Positions 1 to 5,765 of a DNA stretch of 6,252 nucleotides are shown one piece after another. Position numbers and translations under genes: made by a program. The notes beneath the pieces are model-generated. The model was not told the origin of the DNA. It was given only the letters and a program-made list of their open reading frames with translations, and made no database searches. This DNA comes from Methanobrevibacter sp. (lineage in GTDB: Archaea; Methanobacteriota; Methanobacteria; Methanobacteriales; Methanobacteriaceae). The stretch lies in the NCBI GenBank assembly GCA_016838945.1, contig JADLKP010000139.1, positions 1 through 6,252 on the forward strand, read 5' to 3'. How positions within the stretch are numbered: the stretch's first letter is position 1; each line of letters begins with the position of its first letter.

Positions 1-394
1 TTTTTTAATTTTATCACAATTTTATATTTTCATAAAATCATTTTTTCATTTTTGCACTACTTTGCTATTTTTCATTTGTGTCATCTACATCTCAACTTAT
101 CATATTTTATAGTATTGTTTATACTTTTAGTATTTTAATTAATCGATTGATAATTTTAATACTTTTTGATTTAAATTATTATTTAATAAACTTTTATTAT
201 TAAATTCAATACACTCATTGAAATGCTAAAAATTTTAGTATTTTTTTCATAAAAATTTTTAAAAAAGGTGGTTGAAAAATATGAAGAATATAAAATTTGA
301 AAATTTTTAAAAATTAGTAATATCTAAAAAACATTGAAAAGTAAAAATAGCAAAAAGTAAAAAAAGTAAAAAAAGTAAAAATAAAAAGTTAGAT
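1..394. other. Gene-free left flank
   Basis: I find no supportable gene here. The sequence is very A+T rich, plus-strand T-rich on the left and A-rich near comC. It contains the comC T-rich end (341-390), a 14-bp direct repeat AAAATTTTTAAAAA at 252-265 and 300-313, an imperfect inverted repeat (129-141 with 151-163, 11 of 13 paired) followed by plus-strand T5, and a nine-codon frame at 281-310. A plus-strand frame open from the edge to 138 is low-complexity and not convincing. Confidence 0.7.
341..390 (-). terminator. T-rich end of comC with short tandem repeats
   Basis: In the minus strand directly after the comC stop come repeated T runs of 5-7 residues separated by AC. On the plus strand they are the 9-mer gtaaaaaaa twice in tandem (357-365, 366-374), plus degenerate copies either side. 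Successive U-tracts of this sort fit factor-assisted archaeal termination. No stem-loop is visible. Confidence 0.5.
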
Positions 395-1423
395 TTATTC
401 AGTTAAGTAACTGTCTAAATCGATATTTGTATCTTTACAAATGGTTTGTAAAGTTTCATAGAGTTTTTCATCTATTTCTAAACCATTTTTCTCATTTTCA
501 GCAATTCTTTTTACTTCAAGGTCACCTGGTACAAAGGTGTCTCCTGATTCTCTGATTTCTTTGATGAATTCTTCGACTTGTTCTTTGAATGCATCAATTG
601 AAACGAATTTTGCAGGGTTGATTGCTACAAACAAGTCTCCTTTGTTACAGTCTTCCTTGTAATCTCCTGCAGTACCAGTTACATGAGTACCGAATGCTGC
701 ATTCACGAGAGGTCCGCACATGATTTCAATCATGAAGCTTAAAGCGTATCCTTTTACTCCACCGAATGGGAGGATAGAACCACTTAAAGCAGCTTCAGGA
801 TCAGTGGTAGGGTTTCCATCCTTATCGATTGCAGTGTTTGGAGGAATTTCCACACCTTTCCTTTTAGCTTCCAATAGTTTTCCTCTAGCGCTTACAGAAG
901 TTGCCATATCAACGGCAATATAAGTTTCAGAAGGTATGCCGATAGCTATTGGGTTAGTTCCGAGAATAGCTTTTTTACCGCCTAAAGGAGCAACTCCAGG
1001 TTCAGTGTTACATATTACAATACCAATCATATCATGTCTAATAGCTAAGTCAGAGTAATATCCGGTAATTCCAAAGTGGTTTGAATTGAAGGTACCTACT
1101 GCAGCAATACCAGTTTTCTTTGCCTTATTGATTGCCATCATCATAGCTTCATGTGCAACATATTGTCCAAACAAGCTTTTCCCATCAATGAGTGCAATGG
1201 AATCTTCATCCTTTACAACTTCGTAGTCACCTTTGGTTTCAATGAAACCGTTTTTTATTCCTCTAATGTATTGTGGGAATCTTCCAAGCCCATGTGAAGT
1301 GAAACCTTTTAAGTCAGAGTCTAAGGTTGCTTCAGTGATTACTTTAGCATGATCTTCTTGCACTCCTATATTGACTAAGATTTCATTAACAAGTTTTCTT
1401 TCGTTTTCAACACTAATCCTCAT
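395..1423 (-). CDS. comC: L-2-hydroxyacid dehydrogenase of the LDH2/MDH2 family: L-sulfolactate/malate dehydrogenase
   Basis: This 342-residue NAD(P)-dependent dehydrogenase belongs to the LDH2/MDH2 oxidoreductase family, which lacks a classical Rossmann fold. Methanogen members interconvert L-sulfolactate and sulfopyruvate in coenzyme M synthesis, and also act on malate and 2-hydroxyglutarate, so the same gene is often labelled mdh. Visible family elements are SHGLGRF (43-49, with His44 and Arg48), NSNHFG (113-118, His116 being the likely catalytic histidine), GTNPIAIGIP (155-164) and PFGGVKGYALS (219-229, Lys224). Both ends look complete. The ATG at 1423 has the strongest ribosome site in the window, GGAGGG, 5 nt upstream. 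It is the last gene of the cluster and may be co-transcribed with purM. The family call is firm; the preferred substrate (sulfolactate, malate or hydroxyglutarate) cannot be settled from sequence alone, and neither can the NAD versus NADP preference. Confidence 0.9.
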   Translation of the reverse strand: MRISVENERKLVNEILVNIGVQEDHAKVITEATLDSDLKGFTSHGLGRFPQYIRGIKNGFIETKGDYEVVKDEDSIALIDGKSLFGQYVAHEAMMMAINKAKKTGIAAVGTFNSNHFGITGYYSDLAIRHDMIGIVICNTEPGVAPLGGKKAILGTNPIAIGIPSETYIAVDMATSVSARGKLLEAKRKGVEIPPNTAIDKDGNPTTDPEAALSGSILPFGGVKGYALSFMIEIMCGPLVNAAFGTHVTGTAGDYKEDCNKGDLFVAINPAKFVSIDAFKEQVEEFIKEIRESGDTFVPGDLEVKRIAENEKNGLEIDEKLYETLQTICKDTNIDLDSYLTE

Positions 1424-1428
1424 TCTTT

Positions 1429-1437
1429 CCCTCCTTT
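1429..1437 (-). promoter_or_regulatory. Ribosome binding site of comC
   Basis: On the minus strand this reads AAAGGAGGG, 5 nt before the ATG at 1423. It is the longest match to the Shine-Dalgarno consensus in the window and suggests efficient independent initiation. Confidence 0.88.
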
Positions 1438-1556
1438 CTATGATTGGTGATTGTTGAAAATCTTTGTAAGATTTATTTTAATGCATTTTATTTTTTTTTT
1501 TTAAAGTGATTTAAAATCAATTAATTATTATTGGAATTTTATGTTTATTTTTCTTA

Positions 1557-2576
1557 TTAGTATTCGATTACAGTTCCTTCAAATGTTTTTACAGTTATCT
1601 TTTCTTCATCGGTAACTGTTCCTACTTTGAAAGCTTCAATATTTTCATTCAATGCTTCTACAACTGCGTCAGCTTCTTCAGGGCTTGCGATAACACAGAA
1701 TCCAACTCCCATATTGAAAACTTTATACATTTCTTCTAAAGGAACTCCTTGTTCATAGATTAATTTGAAAATGTCTTGTGGTTCAGGATAATCTGTAATG
1801 TCAAAACCAATTCCTTTTTTAAGTCTTGAAAGGTTGTTTACTCCACCACCAGTCATGTGAGCAAGACCTTTGATGTTAAAGTCATGTTTTAAAAGTTCTA
1901 CAATTGCTTTAACATATAATTGGGTTGGTTTCAATAATTCTTCTCCGATGCTTGTATCGGAATTTGGCATTTTGTCATCTACAGTGAATCCTCCGTCTTC
2001 AAATATTGCTCTTCTTGCAAGACTTAAACCGTTACTGTGAATACCGCTGCTTCTAAGGCCAATTAAGATATCTCCCTCTTCAATATCTGCACCGGTAATG
2101 ATTTTATCCTTGTCTACAAAACCGATTCCAGTTCCTGCTAAGTCGAAGTCTTTTACAATTCCTGGAAGAGAAGCGGTTTCCCCACCGATGATTGCGATTT
2201 GTGATTCTTCGGCACCTTTGACAAGACCATCTGCGATTTCTTCAGCTACTTTTGGGTCTGGTTCTTCGACTGCCAAGTAGTCTACCAATGCAATAGGTTC
2301 TGCACCTACACAAAGGATATCGTTAACTACCATTGCAATCATATCGATTCCAACAGTGTCATATTTTTCCATCATTTTTGCAACTAATATTTTGCTTCCT
2401 ACACCATCGGTACTCATAGCAATAGCCTTATCGCCAAGTTCAACCAATGCTGCAAAGTGTCCGCTATCAGTTATAATATTTCTGTATTCCAATGTTGGCT
2501 GTAATTTTGAAGCTAATTTTGAAACAGTCAATGCTTCTAAATCAATGTCTACACCAGATTCTGAGTAAGTAACCAT
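1557..2576 (-). CDS. purM: Phosphoribosylformylglycinamidine cyclo-ligase (AIR synthetase)
   Basis: This 339-residue cytoplasmic enzyme performs the fifth step of de novo purine synthesis, closing formylglycinamidine ribotide to aminoimidazole ribotide with ATP. It belongs to the PurM/PurL/SelD/HypE ATP-binding superfamily. The N-terminal half has the family signature GDKAIAMSTDGVGSK (48-62), NDILCVGAEP (86-95) and IIGGETASLPG (129-139). The C-terminal half has GLRSSGIHSNGLSLAR (173-188), the TGGG turn (242-245) and FNMGVGF (287-293). No catalytic element appears missing, and the length is typical. The ATG at 2576 is preferred over an in-frame GTG at 2585, because an AGGTGA site sits exactly 5 nt before the ATG and the GTG lies within that site. 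The gene stands 189 nt after aCPSF1 and 133 nt before comC. No other purine gene is in the window, so it is not part of a local pur operon. Confidence 0.96.
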   Translation of the reverse strand: MVTYSESGVDIDLEALTVSKLASKLQPTLEYRNIITDSGHFAALVELGDKAIAMSTDGVGSKILVAKMMEKYDTVGIDMIAMVVNDILCVGAEPIALVDYLAVEEPDPKVAEEIADGLVKGAEESQIAIIGGETASLPGIVKDFDLAGTGIGFVDKDKIITGADIEEGDILIGLRSSGIHSNGLSLARRAIFEDGGFTVDDKMPNSDTSIGEELLKPTQLYVKAIVELLKHDFNIKGLAHMTGGGVNNLSRLKKGIGFDITDYPEPQDIFKLIYEQGVPLEEMYKVFNMGVGFCVIASPEEADAVVEALNENIEAFKVGTVTDEEKITVKTFEGTVIEY

Positions 2577-2581
2577 AAAAT

Positions 2582-2587
2582 TCACCT
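2582..2587 (-). promoter_or_regulatory. Ribosome binding site of purM
   Basis: On the minus strand this reads AGGTGA and ends 5 nt before the ATG at 2576. The alternative GTG start at 2585-2583 lies within these same six bases, so the site cannot serve the GTG and supports the ATG. Confidence 0.85.
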
Positions 2588-2634
2588 AATAATAATTTTT
2601 TTTAAAGTTTTTATTTTTATTTGGCTATTAAATA

Positions 2635-2674
2635 ATTAGTTTTACTAGTTAAAAATTAGTTATACTAGTTAAAT
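2635..2674. repeat. Two-copy 20-bp tandem repeat upstream of purM
   Basis: Two adjacent 20-bp units (2635-2654 and 2655-2674) agree at 18 of 20 positions, differing only at unit positions 8 and 20. Each contains the palindromic core ACTAGT, so the two cores lie 20 bp apart, close to two helical turns and on one DNA face. The array starts 59 bp upstream of the purM ATG. It may be a paired protein-binding site or chance duplication; nothing else in the spacer explains it. Confidence 0.75.
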
Positions 2675-2710
2675 AATAACTAACATTCTAATATTTGTTT
2701 TAGCTATTAT

Positions 2711-2726
2711 TTATATTATATTAAAA
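2711..2726 (-). promoter_or_regulatory. Possible TATA element for purM
   Basis: The minus strand reads TTTTAATATAATATAA here, the best TATA-like run in the aCPSF1-purM spacer. It predicts a transcript start near 2692 and a leader of about 115 nt, which would contain the 20-bp tandem repeat at 2635-2674. The run is simple A/T sequence, so the call is tentative. Confidence 0.3.
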
Positions 2727-2741
2727 TTAATGAAAATTTAA

Positions 2742-2772
2742 TCAATAATCAAATCATTATCTTGATTATTGA
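2742..2772 (-). terminator. Perfect hairpin over the aCPSF1 stop codon with downstream U-rich RNA
   Basis: TCAATAATCAA at 2742-2752 and TTGATTATTGA at 2762-2772 are perfect 11-bp inverted arms with a 9-nt loop. The TAA of aCPSF1 (2768-2766) lies in the arm transcribed first. In the minus-strand RNA the hairpin is followed by a U-rich stretch (TTTTCATTAATTTTAA, about 2720-2736). A stem-loop plus U-rich sequence at the gene end suggests a termination or 3'-processing site. The stem is weak because it is A+T-rich. Confidence 0.45.
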
Positions 2773-4676
2773 AGTCTAGTCGCTTCAAGAATAAGTGGAG
2801 TTTTAGTCTCAACTTTATAACTTCTGTGAATGCTTGAAGCCAAGTCAACAGTTTTATATGGGTCTCCGTGACAGGTAATGATCTTATCAGGTCTTGGATG
2901 CAATCTTTTTGCAAATTCCATCAATTGTCTTCTGTTGGAGTGGCCACTGAATCCTTCAATGGTTTTCACTTCCATTTTTACATTGTAGACTTTTGTTTTA
3001 CCTGTTTCATCCTCAAATGGTAACTCTTTGTGTCCTTTTTGGATTCTTCTACCAAGAGATCCTTCAGATTGGTAACCTACGAAAATGATAGTGTTTCTTT
3101 TATCTTCACATAACCATTTGAAGTATTCTACAGAGTTTCCTCCTGTTAACATACCTGAAGTTGAAAGTATGATTGACGGTTCTCCTTCAACAATCTGTTT
3201 TCTTTCAGCATTGTTTTGAACCTTATTGAATGATTCTGCAATGAATGGGTTTCTTCCCATATGGAAAATTTGGTCTCTCAAATCCTTGCTTAGGTATTCA
3301 GGTCTTGCAGTGTGCACTGCAGTTGCTTCCCAAATCATACCGTCAAGGTGGATTGGCACTTCTGTAATCATTCCATGACGCATGTATTCCTCAAGTACAA
3401 TCATCAATTCTTGTGCCCTTCCTACAGCAAATACAGGAACCAATACTTTTCCGCCACGTTTCAAGGTTTTGTAGATGGTTTTCATCAATTCTTTTTCTGC
3501 ATTGTTTCTTGATGGGGTCACATCCTCATGTCCCCCATAGGTACTTTCCATAATGCAGCTTTCCACTCTTGGGAATCTTGTGGTTGCAGCTTCCAATAAT
3601 CTGCTTCTTTCGTATTTGAAGTCTCCAGTGTAAAGCAAGTTGTGTGCTCCGTCACCGATGTGGAAGTGGCACATAGCAGAACCTAAAATGTGTCCAGCAT
3701 TATGCAATGTCAATTTAATGTCTGGAGAAATGTCAGTCACTTCACCATAATCAAGGGTGATGGTATGTTTGATCATTTTTTGCACATGCTTTACATTGAA
3801 TGGGAGTGGGTTGTTTTCCCTATGTGCAATATCAATGTAATCCAATTGCAATAAGGTCATCAAGTCTCTTGTTGCAGTGGTACAGTAAACAGGTCCTTCG
3901 TATCCATAGTGGTAAAGATAAGGAATGAATCCGCAGTGGTCCAAGTGAGCGTGAGATACTACAACAGCATCAAGGTCTTGAATTGAAAACTCAGGAACTC
4001 CGAGCATTGGGAATGAACTTTTTTCATCTTGGCCCGCTACATTTACTCCACAATCGAGCAATACTCTGCTGTTTGGAGTTTGAAGTAACATACAAGAACG
4101 TCCTACCTCTTTAAATCCTCCCATTGCAGTTAATCTTGTCCATTCATTAGGATATTTTCCACCTTGGTGGATTCTTGCACCTAAAGTTTGCAGGATTTTC
4201 TTTCTTTCCTTACTGTTGCGCATTAAGGTATTTCTGATTCTATCGATTATATCTGATCTGATTGGTGGAGTTCTTAAGATCTTTGGAGCCCAACCGGTTT
4301 TTCTTACGATTTCTCTAGAGGTGACTCCATATTTTCCGATTACAAGTCCAGGTTTGGTTGCTTCGATAACCACTTCATTGGTCACTTCATCAAAAGTGAT
4401 GTTGGTTATTTCAGCATCTTCCGGAACGATTTCACTTACTTTTTGAATAGTTTCCTCATAATCCAATAAAACTGATTTGTCTGATCTGATTATAATCCTT
4501 TTTCTAAGTTCCTTTGCTAAATTTCTGATTAGGTCCCCATTGTCTGCTACAATGTCTGGGTTTTTTGTATATATGACAACCTCAGGACCTTCAAATTCAA
4601 TATTAGCTAATTGAACTTCATCAGGTAGTTTTTTCATGATTTTTTGTTTGATTTCTTCTAAAACATTTGAAGCCAT
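2766..4676 (-). CDS. aCPSF1: KH-domain/beta-CASP ribonuclease aCPSF1 (FttA), archaeal transcription termination and mRNA 3'-end factor
   Basis: This 636-residue protein is an archaeal homologue of the eukaryotic 3'-end nuclease CPSF73. Family members cut nascent RNA near U-rich sites and terminate transcription genome-wide. Residues 1 to about 145 form the N-terminal KH region, with a GKYG loop at 114-117. The metallo-beta-lactamase fold starts near 180 (GGFKEVGRS) and carries Asp208 in LLDCG, the HAHLDH zinc motif at 242-247, His329 in AGHILGS and Asp352 in TGDF. The beta-CASP insertion runs from about 375, with Glu377 as motif A. His579 in FSGHS (motif B) and His603 in TCHGD (motif C) complete the active site, so every catalytic residue I expect is present. 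Length matches the Methanothermobacter protein as I recall it. The start at 4676 keeps the full KH region; it is preceded by a weak AAGTGAT site. The stop codon lies inside a perfect hairpin. Confidence 0.96.
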   Translation of the reverse strand: MASNVLEEIKQKIMKKLPDEVQLANIEFEGPEVVIYTKNPDIVADNGDLIRNLAKELRKRIIIRSDKSVLLDYEETIQKVSEIVPEDAEITNITFDEVTNEVVIEATKPGLVIGKYGVTSREIVRKTGWAPKILRTPPIRSDIIDRIRNTLMRNSKERKKILQTLGARIHQGGKYPNEWTRLTAMGGFKEVGRSCMLLQTPNSRVLLDCGVNVAGQDEKSSFPMLGVPEFSIQDLDAVVVSHAHLDHCGFIPYLYHYGYEGPVYCTTATRDLMTLLQLDYIDIAHRENNPLPFNVKHVQKMIKHTITLDYGEVTDISPDIKLTLHNAGHILGSAMCHFHIGDGAHNLLYTGDFKYERSRLLEAATTRFPRVESCIMESTYGGHEDVTPSRNNAEKELMKTIYKTLKRGGKVLVPVFAVGRAQELMIVLEEYMRHGMITEVPIHLDGMIWEATAVHTARPEYLSKDLRDQIFHMGRNPFIAESFNKVQNNAERKQIVEGEPSIILSTSGMLTGGNSVEYFKWLCEDKRNTIIFVGYQSEGSLGRRIQKGHKELPFEDETGKTKVYNVKMEVKTIEGFSGHSNRRQLMEFAKRLHPRPDKIITCHGDPYKTVDLASSIHRSYKVETKTPLILEATRLQ

Positions 4677-4679
4677 ATT

Positions 4680-4686
4680 ATCACTT
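4680..4686 (-). promoter_or_regulatory. Weak ribosome binding site of aCPSF1
   Basis: On the minus strand this reads AAGTGAT, and only GTGAT pairs with the downstream part of the consensus GGAGGTGATC. It ends 3 nt before the ATG at 4676. It is clearly poorer than the sites of the other three genes, which may keep expression of this termination factor low. Confidence 0.5.
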
Positions 4687-4698
4687 CGAAAAATAGAC

Positions 4699-4725
4699 GT
4701 ATAAAATTAGCATATGGTATAAAAT
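4699..4725 (-). promoter_or_regulatory. aCPSF1 promoter region with paired TATA-like boxes
   Basis: On the minus strand ATTTTATAC occurs at 4717-4725 and again at 4699-4707, 18 nt apart. The distal box predicts a transcript start near 4696 with a leader of about 20 nt containing the ribosome site. The proximal box would place the start almost at the ATG, giving a nearly leaderless transcript. A promoter here means aCPSF1 need not depend on read-through from psmB. Confidence 0.45.
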
Positions 4726-4868
4726 CAATATTTCCATGAATTTTTATGATTATCCTTGAAATATTCGTTAAGTAAATTTTGGTTAATTTTTAAATAAGCC
4801 ATTCATGGTTTTTTTCAAAAATATCCATTAAATTTGCCAATAAGGGACTGATTGTTAAAAGATTAATG

Positions 4869-4920
4869 AAAAAAATATTAAAGAATATTGAATAATCCAC
4901 GAATCTAAATTCAATATTCT
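4869..4920 (-). terminator. 12-bp hairpin followed by U7 in the psmB-aCPSF1 spacer
   Basis: The arms AGAATATTGAAT (4882-4893) and ATTCAATATTCT (4909-4920) pair perfectly over 12 bp with a 15-nt loop. In the minus-strand RNA the stem is followed six bases later by seven U residues (4875-4869). This resembles a stem-loop/oligo-U terminator for psmB transcripts. It lies about 130 nt beyond the psmB stop and some 170 nt before the inferred aCPSF1 start, so it would separate the two units. An operator or small RNA are alternatives. Confidence 0.45.
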
Positions 4921-5009
4921 CACTTAAATAAACAGCTTGTGTGTCATAAAAAAGATGTTTACTTAATTTATTGCATATGCTATCTATACTGTAATATGTA
5001 AAATTAGTT

Positions 5010-5035
5010 GTAAAATAAAGTTAAAAAATAATAAT
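5010..5035 (-). terminator. U-rich tract just after psmB
   Basis: Read on the minus strand, the 14-39 nt after the psmB stop carry ATTATTATTTTTTAAC and further T runs, including six T in a row (5028-5023). Archaeal termination commonly uses such U-tracts, and aCPSF1-type factors act at them. A second T6 run lies at 4953-4948. No hairpin accompanies either. Confidence 0.35.
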
Positions 5036-5048
5036 TCGTATATATTTT

Positions 5049-5672
5049 TTAGCTATTGATTTTTTCAACAATAGATTCAACTTCTTCTTTTTCTAACATT
5101 TTGAATCCGTCTTTAGTAACTTCCGCTACCAAGAATCCATTTCCAGAATAGGTGTCTCTTTCTGTAGCTGCTTTAATAGCTCTTACAGCTAATTCTTTAG
5201 CATCTTCTACAGTGATGTCTTCATGGAATCTGTCTTCTAGAACACCATATGCAAATGTAGAACCTGAACCGGTAGAAATGAAGGTATCTTTAATCATACC
5301 GCCTGCTGCATCTAAAGAATAAATGGATGCACCAGTGTCATCTACTCCTCCGATAAGAGTTTGTACATATGCAGGTGAGGAGCGTAATATGTTAGAACTT
5401 ACAGCTGCAGCTGCTTCGATACTAATATCTTTACCATTTCTTAATCTGTATAATGCAGTTTCAGCACTGATGACTTTCATTAGGCCTTGTGCTCCTGCAA
5501 CAGATCCTGCAATGGTTGCTGCAATATGATTATCAATTTTGAATATTTTTTCAGCTACTTTGTGAGCAACAAGGTTTCCCATACTTGCTCTTCTTTCGCT
5601 TGCAAATACAACACCATCTGTACAGGTAATGCCCACAGTAGTGGTACCTTCAAAAGTGTTTTTATCAGCCAT
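5049..5672 (-). CDS. psmB: Proteasome subunit beta (20S core, catalytic)
   Basis: This 207-residue protein is the catalytic beta subunit of the archaeal 20S proteasome, the cytoplasmic threonine protease whose beta rings are capped by alpha rings and fed by ATPases such as PAN. The sequence begins MADKNTFEG followed by TTTVGI, so autocleavage after Gly9 would expose Thr10 as catalytic Thr1. Glu26 and Lys42 match Glu17 and Lys33 of the mature Thermoplasma enzyme. Ser138, in the SGSGS stretch, matches Ser129, and the RDTYSGNG segment (172-179) supplies the conserved Asp and Ser. Length is normal for the family. The ATG at 5672 is chosen because a GAGGTG ribosome site lies 7 nt upstream and the short propeptide fits. 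The frame stays open to an ATG at 5765, but the extra 31 residues are tyrosine- and leucine-rich, lack homology I recognise, and would overlap the probable promoter. The gene lies 372 nt upstream of aCPSF1. No alpha subunit is in the window. Confidence 0.96.
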   Translation of the reverse strand: MADKNTFEGTTTVGITCTDGVVFASERRASMGNLVAHKVAEKIFKIDNHIAATIAGSVAGAQGLMKVISAETALYRLRNGKDISIEAAAAVSSNILRSSPAYVQTLIGGVDDTGASIYSLDAAGGMIKDTFISTGSGSTFAYGVLEDRFHEDITVEDAKELAVRAIKAATERDTYSGNGFLVAEVTKDGFKMLEKEEVESIVEKINS

Positions 5673-5679
5673 ATTAATA

Positions 5680-5685
5680 CACCTC
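5680..5685 (-). promoter_or_regulatory. Ribosome binding site of psmB
   Basis: On the minus strand this reads GAGGTG, matching the archaeal anti-Shine-Dalgarno complement GGAGGTGATC, and it ends 7 nt before the ATG at 5672. It decides the psmB start in favour of this internal ATG over the longer open frame. Confidence 0.85.
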
Positions 5686-5710
5686 GTATAATAATGTAAA
5701 ATTAAATTTA

Positions 5711-5763
5711 AAGTATAAAATAATCTTAAATAATAAATATAATCTAAAAGTATAAATTTTTCC
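5711..5763 (-). promoter_or_regulatory. psmB promoter region with two TATA-like boxes
   Basis: The minus strand has the same nonamer TTTATACTT twice, at 5748-5756 and 5711-5719, 37 nt apart. The distal copy follows an A-rich stretch (GGAAAAA, 5757-5763) resembling a BRE element, as in Methanobacteriales promoters. With the usual 22-25 nt from TATA to start, the distal box would give a leader near 58 nt and the proximal one a leader near 20 nt that still includes the ribosome site. Both are composition-prone in such A+T-rich DNA; the repetition is the stronger evidence. Confidence 0.45.
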
Positions 5764-5765
5764 AT

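Noticed and set aside
1..138. Plus-strand frame open from the window edge to a TAA at 136-138, encoding a Phe/Leu/Ile/His-rich stretch that could pass for the end of a membrane protein.
   Set aside because: The plus strand is strongly T-rich here, so this frame avoids stops by composition. The residues are low-complexity with no recognisable motif, and there is no start in view to test.
204..240. Small stem-loops (ttcaat/attgaa, ctaaaa/ttttag) followed by a T run, resembling a plus-strand terminator.
   Set aside because: Six-bp A/T stems are too weak, and no plus-strand gene precedes them in the window.
720..923. Plus-strand open frame antisense to comC.
   Set aside because: It lies wholly within the well-supported comC gene, has no ribosome site and no recognisable protein features.
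2098..2568. Two plus-strand open frames (2098-2280 and 2356-2568) antisense to purM.
   Set aside because: Both are reverse-strand shadows of conserved PurM coding sequence; their composition mirrors PurM codons.
2577..2585. GTG start for purM at 2585, adding three residues.
   Set aside because: The GTG falls inside the AGGTGA ribosome site that serves the ATG at 2576, and no other ribosome site precedes it.
3312..4446. Two plus-strand open frames (3312-3512 and 4216-4446) antisense to aCPSF1.
   Set aside because: They overlap the conserved nuclease and KH-region coding sequence and show no independent family signature or ribosome site.
4734..4808. 8-bp inverted repeat ccatgaat (4734-4741) and attcatgg (4801-4808) upstream of aCPSF1.
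   Set aside because: Short arms with a 59-nt gap in A+T-rich DNA are expected by chance; no flanking signal supports them.
4973..4980. Palindrome gcatatgc in the psmB-aCPSF1 spacer.
   Set aside because: A single 8-bp palindrome with no repeat or spacing pattern is within chance expectation.
5323..5699. Two plus-strand open frames (5323-5529 and 5487-5699) antisense to psmB.
   Set aside because: They are shadows of the proteasome subunit; one runs into the psmB promoter region.
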